From Polytrichum commune (Eukaryota; Streptophyta; Polytrichopsida; Polytrichales; Polytrichaceae), in assembly GCA_950295325.1 (NCBI GenBank), contig OX485804.1, forward strand, positions 41,852,001 through 41,912,000: a stretch of 60,000 bases of DNA. The letters are read 5' to 3'. The translations under genes and the position numbers were made by a program. The notes under the pieces were generated by a model. The model did not search any database. It saw only the letters and a list, made by a program, of their open reading frames with translations, and was not told the DNA's origin. Below are positions 31,627 to 43,978 of this stretch, one piece after another. Numbering within the stretch: the first letter of the stretch is position 1; each line of letters begins with the position of its first letter.

Positions 31627-34600
31627 ATGACGGTGTCACTCGCAGAGATTGCTGTTGAGAAGGGTGAATTGCGGGTCCATGGGGAGCCTCTGTTGAGCAA
31701 TGTGCCATCCAATGTGGTGTTCACAGTTGATGGTGAATTCTCGCATTCTGGATTCTTGGGAGCGTCGTTTCCCGAGAGCAGCAGCCACCATGTGGTTAGC
31801 CTCGGGGTTCTTCAGTAAGTCCCGCTCCTCTGTAACATCTGTAGGCACCTCATTTTATTTCAGACGCTAATAACATTCTTTAGAGAATTTGGTTCCGGTG
31901 CAGAATGGAATAATTTTAGTTAATCCGGATAACCTAAGTATGATCTCATTTGGGAAGCACCTCTTTAATTGAACATCGGGGTAGATGGAAGAAGGCTTTC
32001 TGTCTGAAGATATAAGGCGACAATGAGTTGTCACTAATGAGAGCTTAATGCCACTTGACTATGCTCGGGATACATGCATGTTCTCAAGAGACCTTGATTT
32101 TTGAGGAATTATTCTTGAAGCTAGAGTGGAAAGAGCCATCCAATGTGGTGTTAACAGCTGATGGTGAAACCTCCCATTCTGGATTCCTGGGAGCATCACT
32201 CATCCATCACATCTTTAGGCGCTTCATTTTATGTTATATGTATTTGGGAGGTGTTAAATGCCAATAACATTGTTAAGTAGCGTAGTGGGGTTCTGGTGCA
32301 AATGGAATATTTCTTAGAAGTCGACGTATCTCTCTCACTTCCTTTGAAATGCCAGGAAGCACAGGAAGGAAGGAATGGCCTGCAATAGCAAAGGAATTGC
32401 ATACTGTTGATGGAACTTCTCAATGTGCAAAAGCTTGGAATATGCAAAAAAATTCATATTTGCAGTAACTGTTATTAGACAGACACGAGAAATGTATGAG
32501 TTACATGGCCCTATAAGCCAGGAGTCTACCTATGTCTCTCACTGCTTATAAATATACCAGGGAGCACAAATAGGAAGGAAAGAAGGAAGGAAGGAAACTG
32601 CATCCAATGGTTCTATGGTTGCCACCCATTGATTCATGCAAGATCGTTTATGGAGGATGTATAGTGTAGCAGAAATGCAAGATACAGGTTTATCCACTGT
32701 CATGGAAAGTGGCTTCTTGCATGCACTCTGTTTTTAAATGTAGTTAATCCATTTGTAGTGGATGGTCAAATGTCTTACCACTATTTGGCTATTGCCACAT
32801 GCGTGATTTGTTATCTGTTTCAACTTACTTTTTGATTGATTGCTTTGTATTGAGTTCATAACTCTAAAAGCTTTCGACTAACTCACTCTCTCTTGATTCT
32901 TATTTTGTGGTGGACTGGTCACCTTTATCTGTAACCTTTAGTGTTGTTTGAACATGGATACTTATAAGGATACTCAAATTTAGATACACCTGTTCTTCTA
33001 TGCACTTGGTCAAGCAGTGAGCAAATTCAGCACATGGTCCTTCCATAGTCACTGAGAATAGCCCATTTGCAGTCACCAAATCTCAGATCTTCATTATTTA
33101 GTGGAAAAGTTTATACAAATGATATAGTAATCCTAAACCTTAAACCCTAAACCTTCATATGATTCGATTAGCCTATACTACAGGGTACTAAATGCGGATG
33201 TACCATTGGATTTGACTTGTGGTGACAGGGGTTTTCGCTTTATGTGCTGCTTCCGTTTCAAACTATGGTGGATGACCCAAAGAATGGGCTCGTCGGGGCG
33301 AGAAGTGCCATACGAGACCCAGTTCATGCTGCTGGAAGGACCTTCTTCAGACAGATACACTGTAATGTTGCCAATACTTGATGGCGCATTTAGGGCTTCT
33401 CTTCAAGGAAATGACGAGGATGAGCTCCAATTGTGCTTAGAAAGCGGTGGGGAGCTTTAAACCCCTACTAGTCCTTGTTCCCTGTGTTGTTGATTGAACT
33501 TCAGTATGCATTGGCGAACTTCAATATGCATGGTGAACTTCAATTTCTGGCTAATATTTCACCTCAAATTGTGTGCAAATGAGCAGGTGATCCAGCTGTA
33601 ACGACAAATGGTCTTCTGAATCCAGTGTACATAAGTGTGGGCTGTGACCCTTTCAAGCTTATCACTGATGCTGTCCGGTATGTACTTTGTCAAAATAAAT
33701 TAGCCATTTTGCTTTTTTCATGTAACAGCTATCTCTACAGATTCTACACACCTGAGTAACTAGTAAAAAATTTAATGATGAGAGTCAAAAGGCTTATGTT
33801 TGCAAAAAGCAACCCAAAAATTGAAGATTCCTGATTAGGGGCAATGGCTTGCTCTCAGGGCTGTAGAAGGGCATTTGAAGACTTTCTGCCACCGTGAGAG
33901 AAAGAAGGTGAGTTGTTACCCTCTCAGTGCTTACTTTTCAAGCATATGTGCAGTTCCAAACATAACTCAATACAGAAGACACTGATGACAAAGCTATTCA
34001 ATAGATGATACAAGAACCTGGTCAGATGTTTAAGAACTTGTGATCAATTTGTTAATATTTGCTCCATGTTGACAGCACAAGTTGTATGAGGGAATGAGCA
34101 TTAGTAACCATATTAGAATTTAAATGGTAATGGTGAGGGTTTGCCCTTGACAGACAACGCATGTCAAGATGACACTTGTATCGTGGCCACTAGACATTAT
34201 GATGGTCATTAGACATAAGCTGTAAAGTGACGGGACATAACTGCTGGAAGGCTTATGATGAAGTGCATCATTCAAATGAACTGGAAGCCTGATATGTAAA
34301 GATGCAAATATATGGGGGAAGCAGTGATTGCAAATGCATGTAAGATTTTATACATGTGGGTAACAGGTTCCAGATGAAAATGGGGGGTTGTATTGGGTGA
34401 TGTTTCCAGTTGCCCAACATTTTAGACTACTTTGGCTGGTGTACATGGGACGCTTTCTATACAGATGTTTCTGCTGAGGGCGTGAAACAGGGTCTAAAAA
34501 GGTATAGAGTTTGATTTATGACTTTACTGTTTACTTGTATCATGGTTTTAATTAGGTACATGATGATGGCTACCAGGAATCAAAATTTATTTTCTGACAA

Positions 34601-37600
34601 CAGAAACTTGATTTGCAGTTTGTCTGAAGGTGGAACACCAGCTCGGTTTCTGATAATTGATGATGGCTGGCAATCAGTTGCAGCTGATACTACATTGGAC
34701 AGTGCAGAAACTGTGGCTGTTACTGAAGGCACCCAGTAAGCTTAACAATGTTATTTCTTATTATGTTCCAACAAATCACATGATGACATGTGGCACTTGT
34801 GGGAAAAACAATAATCATTTTATGCCTAATCTGACCCGCACGTCTGGTACTTCATTTTCTGTTCACTTGAGCTTGGTGCCTTCAGTAACACGGATACATG
34901 TGACACTGAAGTGACACTGATTCATGTGGGTTCAGTAGAATCTGTACAAACCCCCATAGCCTACTTTCTGTGCTACCATTTCGTTGCCATTTCATTTGGT
35001 GACTCAATAACATTTTGGACCTGAAAATCCTACAGGTACGCCAGCAGGCTCACTCATATCAAAGAGAATCACAAATTTCAAAAAAATGGAGTGGCAGGAT
35101 ATTGGCCAGATGACCATACCTTGGGCCTTCAACATACTGTTTCTGATGCTAAAGAGAACTTCAATATCAAGTAAGTCTGATTATTCTCATGAGCAGTTTC
35201 CAAGAATCAGTGTGACTCTGGGTGCATTTACACACAGCCACTGTTCCGGTGGTTGATGGTTGTACTTTGCTTTCTTTGGTTCTATTTCTGAAGGATGATG
35301 GATAAGGTGCATTGATGACAACCACAACCCAAACCACTCTACTTTGCCCAAGGTGTAGTTGGGAGTTGTTGTGATGGTTGTAGCTTACTTTCTTTGGTTC
35401 TATTTTTTTTGTAGTTACTATGTGGCATGGGAGAGGACTTGTAGGAGGCACTTACTCTCAGACAAACTTTCCACTAGAATCCATGAATTGTTTGTCTCCA
35501 CTCCATGGATTGCACCAATAGGAGGGATGATCATTGAGGTCAAATCCACTCTTCAATTTCAAGAGTAGTTGAGTTTAAACAACTTTTTTTTGGTCGTTGT
35601 GGTTGAAAGTGGGTCCAAACCACAACCACAACCATAAGAGTAGTGTGTGAACCCACCTTGTGTGCATAACTCTAAGCCCAGACATTTGGCACTGAATTCT
35701 GATTTCTTAAGACAATTTGATGAATTGTTCTGCCTTTCAAATTTCTTTAAGACTTGTCCTCAGACCTTAGGATTTTTCAATCAATTTCAGTGAAAGAGGA
35801 TGTAGCTGAACTATAGGAATTTTGGGTACTACCCATAGGTGATAAGCAGGTTGAGCACTTTGGTGCCGTGATGCTAAATGTTTTAGGTGACACATGGGAT
35901 TTTGTAGATAAATTGAAAAGTGAAATGTGTCACTGAGCTAAAAATTTGATTTTTTTATGTTGAACCTGCTTATCACCTGTGGGTACCTGGAACCCATATT
36001 TATTTATCAGTGTGTGTCTCAGGTACGTGTATGTATGGCATGCGCTTGCTGGGTATTGGGGTGGAGTTCAACCAGGAGGAATAAACACCAAGGCGTACGA
36101 TTCAAGCATCGTGTACCCAAAACATTCTCCAGGAGTGTTGGACAATCAACCCAACATGTCAGTCGACAGTCTAACTGTGAATGGATTAGGGCTTGTTAAT
36201 CCAAAAGGCTTATTCACATTTTTTGATGAGCTCCACGGCTACCTTGCAGCTGCAGGTGTGGATGGTGTCAAGGTAGATGCACAAAACATTTTTGAGACGC
36301 TCGGGGCAGGACATGGTGGCCGTGTGAAGTTAGTGCAGCAGGTACAAGAAGCCCTTGAGGCGTCTATAGCCCAGAACTTTCCGGATAATGGGTGCATCAG
36401 CTGTATGAGTCATAGTAATGATAATCTGTACAAGTAAGTCCCCCTCAACCACATTCTTGTGATTGTTGCATCGAAGTCTGAGAAATGACCACATTAAGAT
36501 TGCATTGCACATTCATAATTGACATAGAGTGTGATTCTTTCATAGAGTGCCATTTTTCCAACTGTAGTTTGAGGAAGAGAGGATTTGTTGTATCTGTCTT
36601 TCTAAGTAGATTATGGTGGTAGTTCTCCCCAAAAATCCTACTTCAAATACAAAATCAAAATTATTCTAGTGTTTTTTTGGTCTGGAGTAAATGCCTACGA
36701 TTGATATCTAGGAGCATCAACCAAGAACCCTTATGCAGTTTGTTTAAACAAATGAATGAGTAGATGCCATTCAAACTCCATTCAAACTTCTAAATGTGAT
36801 TTTATTCCATTACAACTTCTCTTTGTAATTAAACAAGATTAGAGCATGTAATGTTGCAAGACGCCATGCAATTCTTGGCATTTTGAATTCTGGCATTTGC
36901 GGCAGCTCAAAGCAAACAGCAGTGATGCGAGCATCAGATGACTTCTGGCCAAGAGATCCAGCGTCCCACACCATACACATTGCATCTGTCGCATATAATA
37001 CACTTTTTCTGGCCGAGTTTATGCAGCCAGACTGGGACATGTTTCATGTAAACTTCAACTCTTGCTCGTAATCTTCAAATCGTATGTTTCACATTTGATT
37101 TGTTAGTTTTAAACTTGAAGGTGTCAACATTTTGGGAATCAAAACAATAATATATTGAACACATTTGTAAAATGACATGTGAAATAGTGCACTCAAGTCT
37201 TGAAATGAATTGATCAACTCTTTTGAGTTTCAAGAGGACAGAGGATGATGTCTTGCCTTACCATGATTGACTGTTCATTTGCTCTTAACTCTGCAGAGCC
37301 TGCACCCAGCAGCAGAATATCATGCGGCAGCACGGGCTGTGGGAGGATGTGCCATATATGTCAGGTGAAGCAACTGACCACATGTTTCTTCACTCGAGAA
37401 CTTTATAATTTAAGGTCGGTTGTAGTGTTTCCTATGTATTGATGGAGGTATGTATGGAGGTTAAGTTGGTAGCCTTTGGTTAATAGGTCATGTTATGTTC
37501 AGGATTGCAATTGTTGTATGTGGCTTGAACACAAAGCCTTAACCCAGAACCCATGGGAACCCATAAGTTTAAGCCGCCTAAGGCTGGAATAGTACTCAAC

Positions 37601-39637
37601 TGGGCAGCCTTCCTAGCACTTGTTTCCGGTGCACCTTACCACCTATGGTCCACCCAATCATAGTTGGGGTATCCCGGTGAACTGGATATATTCAACGAAC
37701 CACTTGGAACCTAGGGGCTTGCCCTTGGGGGAGGTAGGTGCAAGCCGGCTTGTCCATGCCCTTTCAAGGCATTCACTTTTGAAAGGAGGTAGTAGTCTTC
37801 AGGGGTCCTCTAACTCTTGTGATGCCCATTTCAAGATTACATATAGACTTAGACCAACTCGGAGATGAAGCAATACTATAAATCTATGTCGGAGGAATCT
37901 CTATATTTCTAAGTTTACATCATTTTGTGGCGAGTATAATGTCAGATGTAGGTAGAGGGCAGATGCCTAGAGACATGATATTGGGACTAAATTACTCTTG
38001 GGTGCAGTGATAAACCAGGAAACCATGACTTTGACCTTCTAAAGAAGCTGGTGTTGCCAGATGGCACAGTGCTGAGAGCTCAGTTGCCAGGTCGTCCTAC
38101 CCGTGACTGCCTCTTTACTGACCCTGCTCGGGATGGGAAAAGGTGATCTTCGGAATCCCGTAGTTTGTTGTTCTAAAAGCTGTTTCATTGGAACACAGAA
38201 TTTTTTTGTTTCTTGACTCGCACGTTGTCAAAGGTTTCTTTGTGTACTAATCCATGACTAGTTTGTATATTCTGTTCTGTATCTTCGCTCCAAGCACCGC
38301 AGCATCATAGGTAGTGAACAGTTTCAACCTGTGCCTTACTGATGATCTTTGCAATGTGTTCTAATTGCAGGCTGTAGTAGGCTTTGAATTTTGAAGTGGT
38401 TCCAGCTGGCCATTATTCCACAATATTGCAAACATTTTTACTAATAGATGTGTGTATCTATGTGTGTCTAGTCTGCTCAAGATTTGGAACATGAACAAGT
38501 ATGGGGGTGTACTTGGTACTTTCAATTGCCAAGGGGCAGGATGGTGCAAGTTGGACAAGAAGTACATGATCCATAATCCTACACCAGATGCTGTAAGTGG
38601 TAGTATCTGTGCCAACGACGTAGAGGGCTTGGCAGATGTGGCAGCCCCAGATTGGAAGGGGGATTGTGTTGTTTTAAGTCATCGAACTTGTGAGCTTATC
38701 CAGATACCCCGAAATGTAGCAATGCCCATTACATTACAAAAGCTGGAGTATGAGTTATTTACAGTGGTTCCAGTGGAGGTAGACCTCTTGTCAAGCAAAT
38801 CTCCCATTTACTTTGCTCTCCATTTCTCCTCAATTTTGTTCCCTAAATGTACTTGCCCGTTTCCCAGTAAAACACTAGATAGGAAAGTTGCAGCTAAAAT
38901 CAGTCATATTGATCTTTCTGGTTAAGCATTTGTCGTCTTCAGTCTGTTTTAGATCAGACATATTCTCCATTTTTGTAAGTTTTGGTGGTAAGTTACCGAA
39001 TCTTGGTAAACAGGGCAATCATGAACTAATTTTGAGCTTGGCAGCCACTTGTACCTAAGTCAGCATTGACAGGATAAGAGATATGTTATGTTCCAGTCAT
39101 GTCACTGCTGGGATTCAATTTCCACGTCATCTTTTAAAGCATTCCAATCAATCACCTGTGGCAAATTTTGGGCGAGAAATAGTTAATCTACTCTGACCAA
39201 CACATAGGACTAATCACCAGTTTGGATCAAGAGTAATGACACGTTGTGTTGCTTTACAATCTCTTGGATTGTTGTAGAGGATGAACATTGTGTTTCTAGC
39301 CCAACAAGTTCACATGCCTGAGGACGAGTTTGCTTACATGGGGCTCTCTGTGCAGGACTTGGATTCAGATCTGTCCTTGGCACCTATGGGTCTTATTGAA
39401 ATGTTCAACTCAGGTGGGGCGTTGGAGGTACTCAAATACAATAAGCAAGATAGAAATGTTAGCATGCAGGTCCATGGCTGCGGTATCTTTGGTGTCTTTG
39501 CAACACAACAGCCACATGCATGTGTATTGGACTCTGTAGACATTCCATACACATATGATCAAAACTCAGGTCTTATTTCAGTGTCCCTTCCTAAGCCCAA
39601 TGAAGGCCACTTGTGGACTCTCAATATGCAATTTTGA
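31627..39637 (+). CDS. Raffinose synthase / alkaline alpha-galactosidase family protein (GH36, SIP1-like), 13 exons
   Basis: Exons: 31627-31814, 33229-33446, 33587-33677, 33859-33907, 34410-34501, 34619-34735, 35036-35170, 36023-36433, 36906-37047, 37297-37364, 38008-38142, 38472-38778 and 39356-39637. All introns are GT-AG and all phases agree, giving 744 aa. The family either transfers galactose from galactinol to sucrose (raffinose synthase) or hydrolyses galactosyl sugars at neutral to alkaline pH. The length, without the roughly 80-residue insertion of RFS5-type enzymes, suggests the alkaline galactosidase/RFS2-like branch; substrate is not proven. Visible blocks: [10 protein letters not shown] at the N terminus; [20 protein letters not shown] at about 65-84; [15 protein letters not shown] near 188-202; [10 protein letters not shown] near 224-233; [22 protein letters not shown] with the expected nucleophile Asp382; [20 protein letters not shown] with the acid/base Asp445 or Asp446; [51 protein letters not shown]. 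It starts at the first in-frame ATG. It converges on the NSE3 gene 600 bp away. Confidence 0.93.
32118..32310 (+). pseudogene. Partial duplicate of GH36 exon 1 inside intron 1
   Basis: CCATCCAATGTGGTGTTAAC and CTGGATTCCTGGGAGCATCA repeat exon 1 (about 31702 onward) with few changes. The match then continues into sequence like the start of intron 1 (ACATCTTTAGGCGCTTCATT against ACATCTGTAGGCACCTCATT). The exon tail that carries the splice donor (residues [15 protein letters not shown]) is deleted in the copy. It therefore cannot replace exon 1, although it keeps a 70-codon open frame. The offset between copies is about 440 bp, indicating a local tandem duplication followed by deletion. Confidence 0.75.
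33132..33155 (+). repeat. Short telomere-like repeat in GH36 intron 1
   Basis: TCCTAAACCTTAAACCCTAA followed by ACCT: about three degenerate units of the plant telomere repeat CCCTAAA. Such short interstitial tracts are common in plant introns and promoters. Confidence 0.6.
35825..35990. mobile_element. Hairpin in GH36 intron 7
   Basis: The left arm GGGTACTACCCATAGGTGAT continuing AAGCAGGTTGA (35825-35853) is inverted on the right as TTGAACCTGCTTATCACCTG then TGGGTACC (35961-35988). A second nested pair (AGGTGACACAT near 35886, ATGTGTCACT near 35926) extends the structure. It lies about 33 bp before exon 8. A MITE origin is likely but no target duplication is clear. Confidence 0.7.
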
Positions 39638-40237
39638 GGTTTGGCTGTAAGAAGCTGGTCCTGAATTTAGAGGCCATCCTTGCATAAGTGGTATAGATAT
39701 CTCATAAACAAATAGTGCAATGTAAAACTTCAAAGTTTGTGGTTAGCTTTCTGTGAATACTCCAGAATTGCATTCTCTCCAAGCCTTTTAACCACAGGGC
39801 CTGAAGATGGACTCCCCAAATTTAGTTGAAGATGATGTTAAGCCCTGATTGCATAGGAACTATCTCCTCCAATCACTCTTTCTGGTAGTTGTTTCTCTCC
39901 TCTAGTGCAGTTTTGTAAGCACAGTTCCAGGTTAGAGATTTAAGGCTCTCATGCCCTTCCTTCTAGTTTACATCCCTTCACAATATAAATTTGTTATGTC
40001 CAAAAAAGAGCATCCCATCATTCTCTGAATTGCAATGAATAGTTTCTACTGCATAGTGACCAACATGATGCTGGTTTCATGAAATCATCAATAAAGCTTG
40101 ATGAAAGTTATTCATTAGTTCACAGGCTGCAAATCGATACAACATTGATTCCTTTATCAGATCATCTTACATCATCATTGATTTTAAACAAGGCCCAAGT
40201 ACATTGCTAAGAGGTTAGACATCCAAAATTTGCTGCT
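39638..40237. other. Convergent intergenic region (two 3' UTRs)
   Basis: A 600-bp gap between the stop codons of the GH36 gene (+) and the NSE3 gene (-). It must hold both 3' ends. No other gene seen. Confidence 0.5.
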
Positions 40238-43200
40238 TCAAGCTTCATTTGCTGCTTCACCATTGACCAACTGTACAATACAATCACAATTAGTTAGATG
40301 CATCTAAATTGCACGATTTTGTCTTTCATGATTGGCATCATGTTGGTATCATTTGTGTGATACTAACATTAAGTAACGGCCAATTCTCAAATTAACTCTC
40401 AAATGCAAGACAGGGAGAAGAAAAATATAACATGTACGCACACACATAAAAAGAATGCAAGTATAATGCCTAGTATACCTCAGAGGAATCCTCAATGAGT
40501 ACAAAGAGTCAAGCAATATACCTCGTTTATGAAAGCCTGCAATTTGACCTTAAAACTTTCATCTAGAGCTCTCTCAGCTAACTCCATCACCCATGCGTCT
40601 CCATCTCCACCTGGAACTTTCTCCCTGTGTATAAACCTGGTAAAGAAAAGTACAGTTTCTTGTGAGGGCAGGATTATTTAGCCAAGGGAAGAGATTTAGC
40701 TGAACGCCACCCTTGCTTCGAATACAATTTCTAGGTACTTCAGAATGAGTACAAGGAGAAGTCCTTCAAAACGTAGTTCAAAGCTCCTACAGATATAAAT
40801 ACCGTTGTTTGATGAGTGTCTGCATAGCTTCTTTGATGTTGCCAAGGTCTGGATGGTTGTTATCAAATTCATTGATTCCAGCCCTTCTCAATTGTTGCCA
40901 TACTACCTCTGCAAACAAGAACCAAAGACCCACTGTCATTATTAGGCACATGAACAAAACATTCTCTCACCTTTAGCTCTGGACACACAGAAAATTCCTC
41001 TCTCTACCATTTCTCGCTACAGGATGTATAAATTACTGATTACAGATAGATGAAGACATGTCAACAATAGCCATAAAAATAGGCCACCAATAATTTTATG
41101 AGTAAAAGCCTTACAAATACATTTACAGACCTTCTGGCACTTTGTCTCCCGCAAGCAGTAGGATTGCAACCACCGTCAGTGCAAAACCAGAGAATGCAGC
41201 ACTTTTTGGAGTTTCAATGTATCGCTTGCAAAGTTCCTCTGACACGAGGCTCTTCAGCACATAGGACTTTCCATCGGCTGTTGTTGCTGTATAAGCCACC
41301 AACCACAAAAACATCAACATATGCCATGTGCTTATATCACTTCATCCCCAGAATTAGCTTCTCTAAGAGCAGAATTAGCTCCTCTAAGAGCATAAACATC
41401 CATGATTGCACGGCTTTAATCCTTAAAGGTCATACAGAGGGGTTTTAGAAACTTATTGTTATTTTAGAAGTGTCAAAAGTGACCTTATCCAGAATTAGCC
41501 CATTTACCATATGTATTATTCCAATTAAAGCATACATAGATGAAGTAAAGCAATACAGGTAGATTTGAGCTCATACAATGAGCTGGACTCAAATACATAC
41601 CATGTATATCTAGTAATCAAAGTTGTCACCTATGACTAAGTTATTTCCACTTCCTCTTTTTGACAGGTTGTGCTAAACAATTAATTCAATACCAACAGAA
41701 TACGATTTCAATACTTGTTGGGGATTCATATAATTGGTTGCATATCCCATATAAACACACCCTTGCCAGTCCTTTAAGGGTTAATAATAACTACAAGAAG
41801 ACAGAAATGACCTCCAGTGCTTCCAATGTCACTAAAGGAAGAGCATCTTTGTCTGTAGATTTCAACACCTCAAACTGGTAGGAAACAATTAGTCCTGGTA
41901 CCAAATGATGCACTCTACAAGACCATGATAATTAAGGTTATAGTATGAAAATTTCACATAAGCAATCTTGCTTCCCTGAAGCACCATTAAATTGTTCTCT
42001 ACTACTATTCAAAATAACCAGGAATATTTATTGTCAAAAGCAACTCATGAGGAACAACAAAGGATGCCTAAGATTCCATAAAGGGTTCGTGATAAGGCTA
42101 TTATCTACTATCCAACTAGACAAAGGAATTGTTGATCAAACACAAACCTTGCGATTGAGAACGACCCTGTGAAGCCTTGGATTGGCGGGGACGGTTAATC
42201 TCAACCATTTCATAGCCAAAGATGGACTTCATTTTCGCCTACAGAAGCGAAAGTAAACATCTCAGCACATGGGATCTCAATTTGTCTATTATGACTGACA
42301 TGAAGCAGCACACAATTCCAGTATCATGATAGATGCTTACAGACCACAAAATATACCAACCACAGAGTACAAATGATTGTGAGCAAATGGAATAAATTAA
42401 CATTTAAACAATTCACACATTTTCTCTTGACACCCTAGGTACCCTAAAACATTAGGAGGCAACTATTAGCTATACATGTGATCCAAACTCAGAACTCCAG
42501 ATATTCATAGATCCAATACAACACCCAACAAGGTCACCTCACCTACCTGTGCATTTGAAATGACAGTGGCAGGTAAAGCTCGCTGCTGCTTGTAATTCTC
42601 ACTAATGAGATGTGTCAACTCCTCGCGCTTCACGGGAACATTTGGGGCCTTGTACGCTTTGAAAAGCATGTACCGCATCACCTCCGCCGTTAGCTTATCA
42701 AGCTCCTGCACTCACATTCAGAATCCACTCTCATTCAGATAAAACTTCTTCTTTCCCATGGAAAAGACATTATGCCCTCCACCCAAAGTTTCTTGGGGTA
42801 GCACACACGCATTCAAAACAGTGTTGGTCTGGTATATTGGTGAATGCATGGTAGCAATAATCAATATCAATAGTGGTATCAAAAAACCTGCCATGGGTAT
42901 TGAAATTGTAATACCAATCAAATATTGATATCTGGTGAGCATGTCAAGGTGAGAGAATCTTTGTATATCCAAGTTACTATTTGGGAAATTACCATTCTAG
43001 CCCACATGCATGTTAGGGCAGTTTTGCCTAGGTATGAGGGTTCTTGCATGGTATATAGACCCAAATGTTCTCAAAAATGAAAATCTCATCAAATACCTAT
43101 ACGTTATTGTTATCCAAAAATGTAAAATCCTCGTTAGAGATAACCAAATGGTATCAAAAAAAGACAATACCAGACCACCATTGATTCAAACACATCCACC

Positions 43201-43978
43201 TCATTCAAAACATGTCGTACATGCATGCCAAAAAGCTTCAAATATCAAAAGCCCAGTAACGTACGCGGCCCTAATGTGGGCACTTCCTACTTCACAAACA
43301 CTTTAAACCCTCGGGATAAATCGGGAATTGTCTCCTCCAGTTAGAGATGAACGATTCTAAAGTCTCTCCCAATTTTTTTCACTACTGAAGCTAGAATGGA
43401 TAATACTTTTAGAGCACATAATCCTAGCTCATCGTAACACATGTCTATTTGTTGTCTGTTTTTGACTAAGGTAGACGTGCTACTTTGGTTATGTATCTTA
43501 ATCGGACACATATACTTAACTGGTGCATGGTTAGGAGTGGCTCCAAGATCAGATACAAAAAGAAATGTGTTTCAAAGAATTTGAACTACATGCTCAAAAT
43601 ATGTTAACCGTTCTAAGCTCAATAGTCAACATAATTGTGAGGTACCCATGTGACAATTTAATGAGCAGAAGAATCTTCACTTGAATGATGAATAAGATAT
43701 TCAAACGAGCTCTGAAAACTATGAGGGAAGTGGTTACCGCCTTGATTTGGATTTGCTAACCATCTCATACTAATCGCCTGTTTCATATCCTAGGAGAAGT
43801 AGGCTAGTCGGAAAAAGTAACCATATACGACCCATCTACCTTACAAGCCTCAACCATACACCACCCAAATGTAGGTGTCCGATGAAGAGGAGTGACCAAA
43901 TTAAGGCCCACATACCTTACTTGAAATCAAGCACCTCAGCAACAATTTGAAGGTGACAGACAATCCCCGCCTTACCAT
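40238..43978 (-). CDS. NSE3: MAGE-domain NSE3 subunit of the SMC5/6 complex, 7 coding exons
   Basis: Exons in order of translation (minus strand): 43978-43976 (ATG only), 42705-42547, 42238-42148, 41286-41131, 40908-40803, 40636-40522 and 40270-40238. All introns are GT-AG and phases agree, giving 220 aa. NSE3 pairs with NSE1 (RING) and NSE4 (kleisin) in the nuclear SMC5/6 complex that acts in DNA repair and chromosome maintenance. The whole protein is a MAGE homology domain: ELDKLTAEVMRYMLFKAYK at the start, VPVKREELTHLI, then FGYEMVEINRPRQ (first winged helix), KSYVLKSLVSEELCKRY, FSGFALTVVAILLLAGDKVP then EEVVWQQLRRAG (second winged helix), IKQRFIHREKVPGGDGDAWV and MELAERALDESFKVKLQAFI. The C-terminal tail is VNGEAANEA. 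The N terminus is shorter than in Arabidopsis, because the ATG is the last codon of exon 1 (CAATATG|GTAAGG). No other in-frame ATG precedes the domain. An unseen exon in the 1270-bp first intron remains possible. Confidence 0.85.
43490..43925 (+). repeat. Dispersed repeat R2, copy in NSE3 intron 1
   Basis: R2 blocks in order: GTGGCTCCAAGATC, ACTACATGCTCAAAATATG, GAATAAGATATTCAAACGAG, GATTTGCTAACCATCTCATA, TAACCATATACGACCCATCT, AGTGACCAAATTAAGGCCCA. It ends about 50 bp inside the splice donor of exon 1 and is an inverted partner of 44412-44760. Confidence 0.75.

Noticed and set aside
31281-31724. 147-codon open frame antisense to GH36 exon 1
   Set aside because: It lies opposite a well-supported coding exon and its GC-rich leader. 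No domain or splice partner was found.
32055-32267. Alternative exon 1 of the GH36 gene
   Set aside because: The duplicate lacks the [15 protein letters not shown]-coding tail and the donor with correct phase, so it cannot join exon 2.
38452-38925. 157-codon frame extending past GH36 exon 12
   Set aside because: The frame continues into intron 12. Splicing at 38778 to 39356 restores the family sequence, so the extra 48 codons are intronic.
42718-42972. Hydrophobic 84-codon minus-strand frame in NSE3 intron 1
   Set aside because: It abuts the exon 2 acceptor but ends in a stop before it and has no resemblance to NSE3 N termini.
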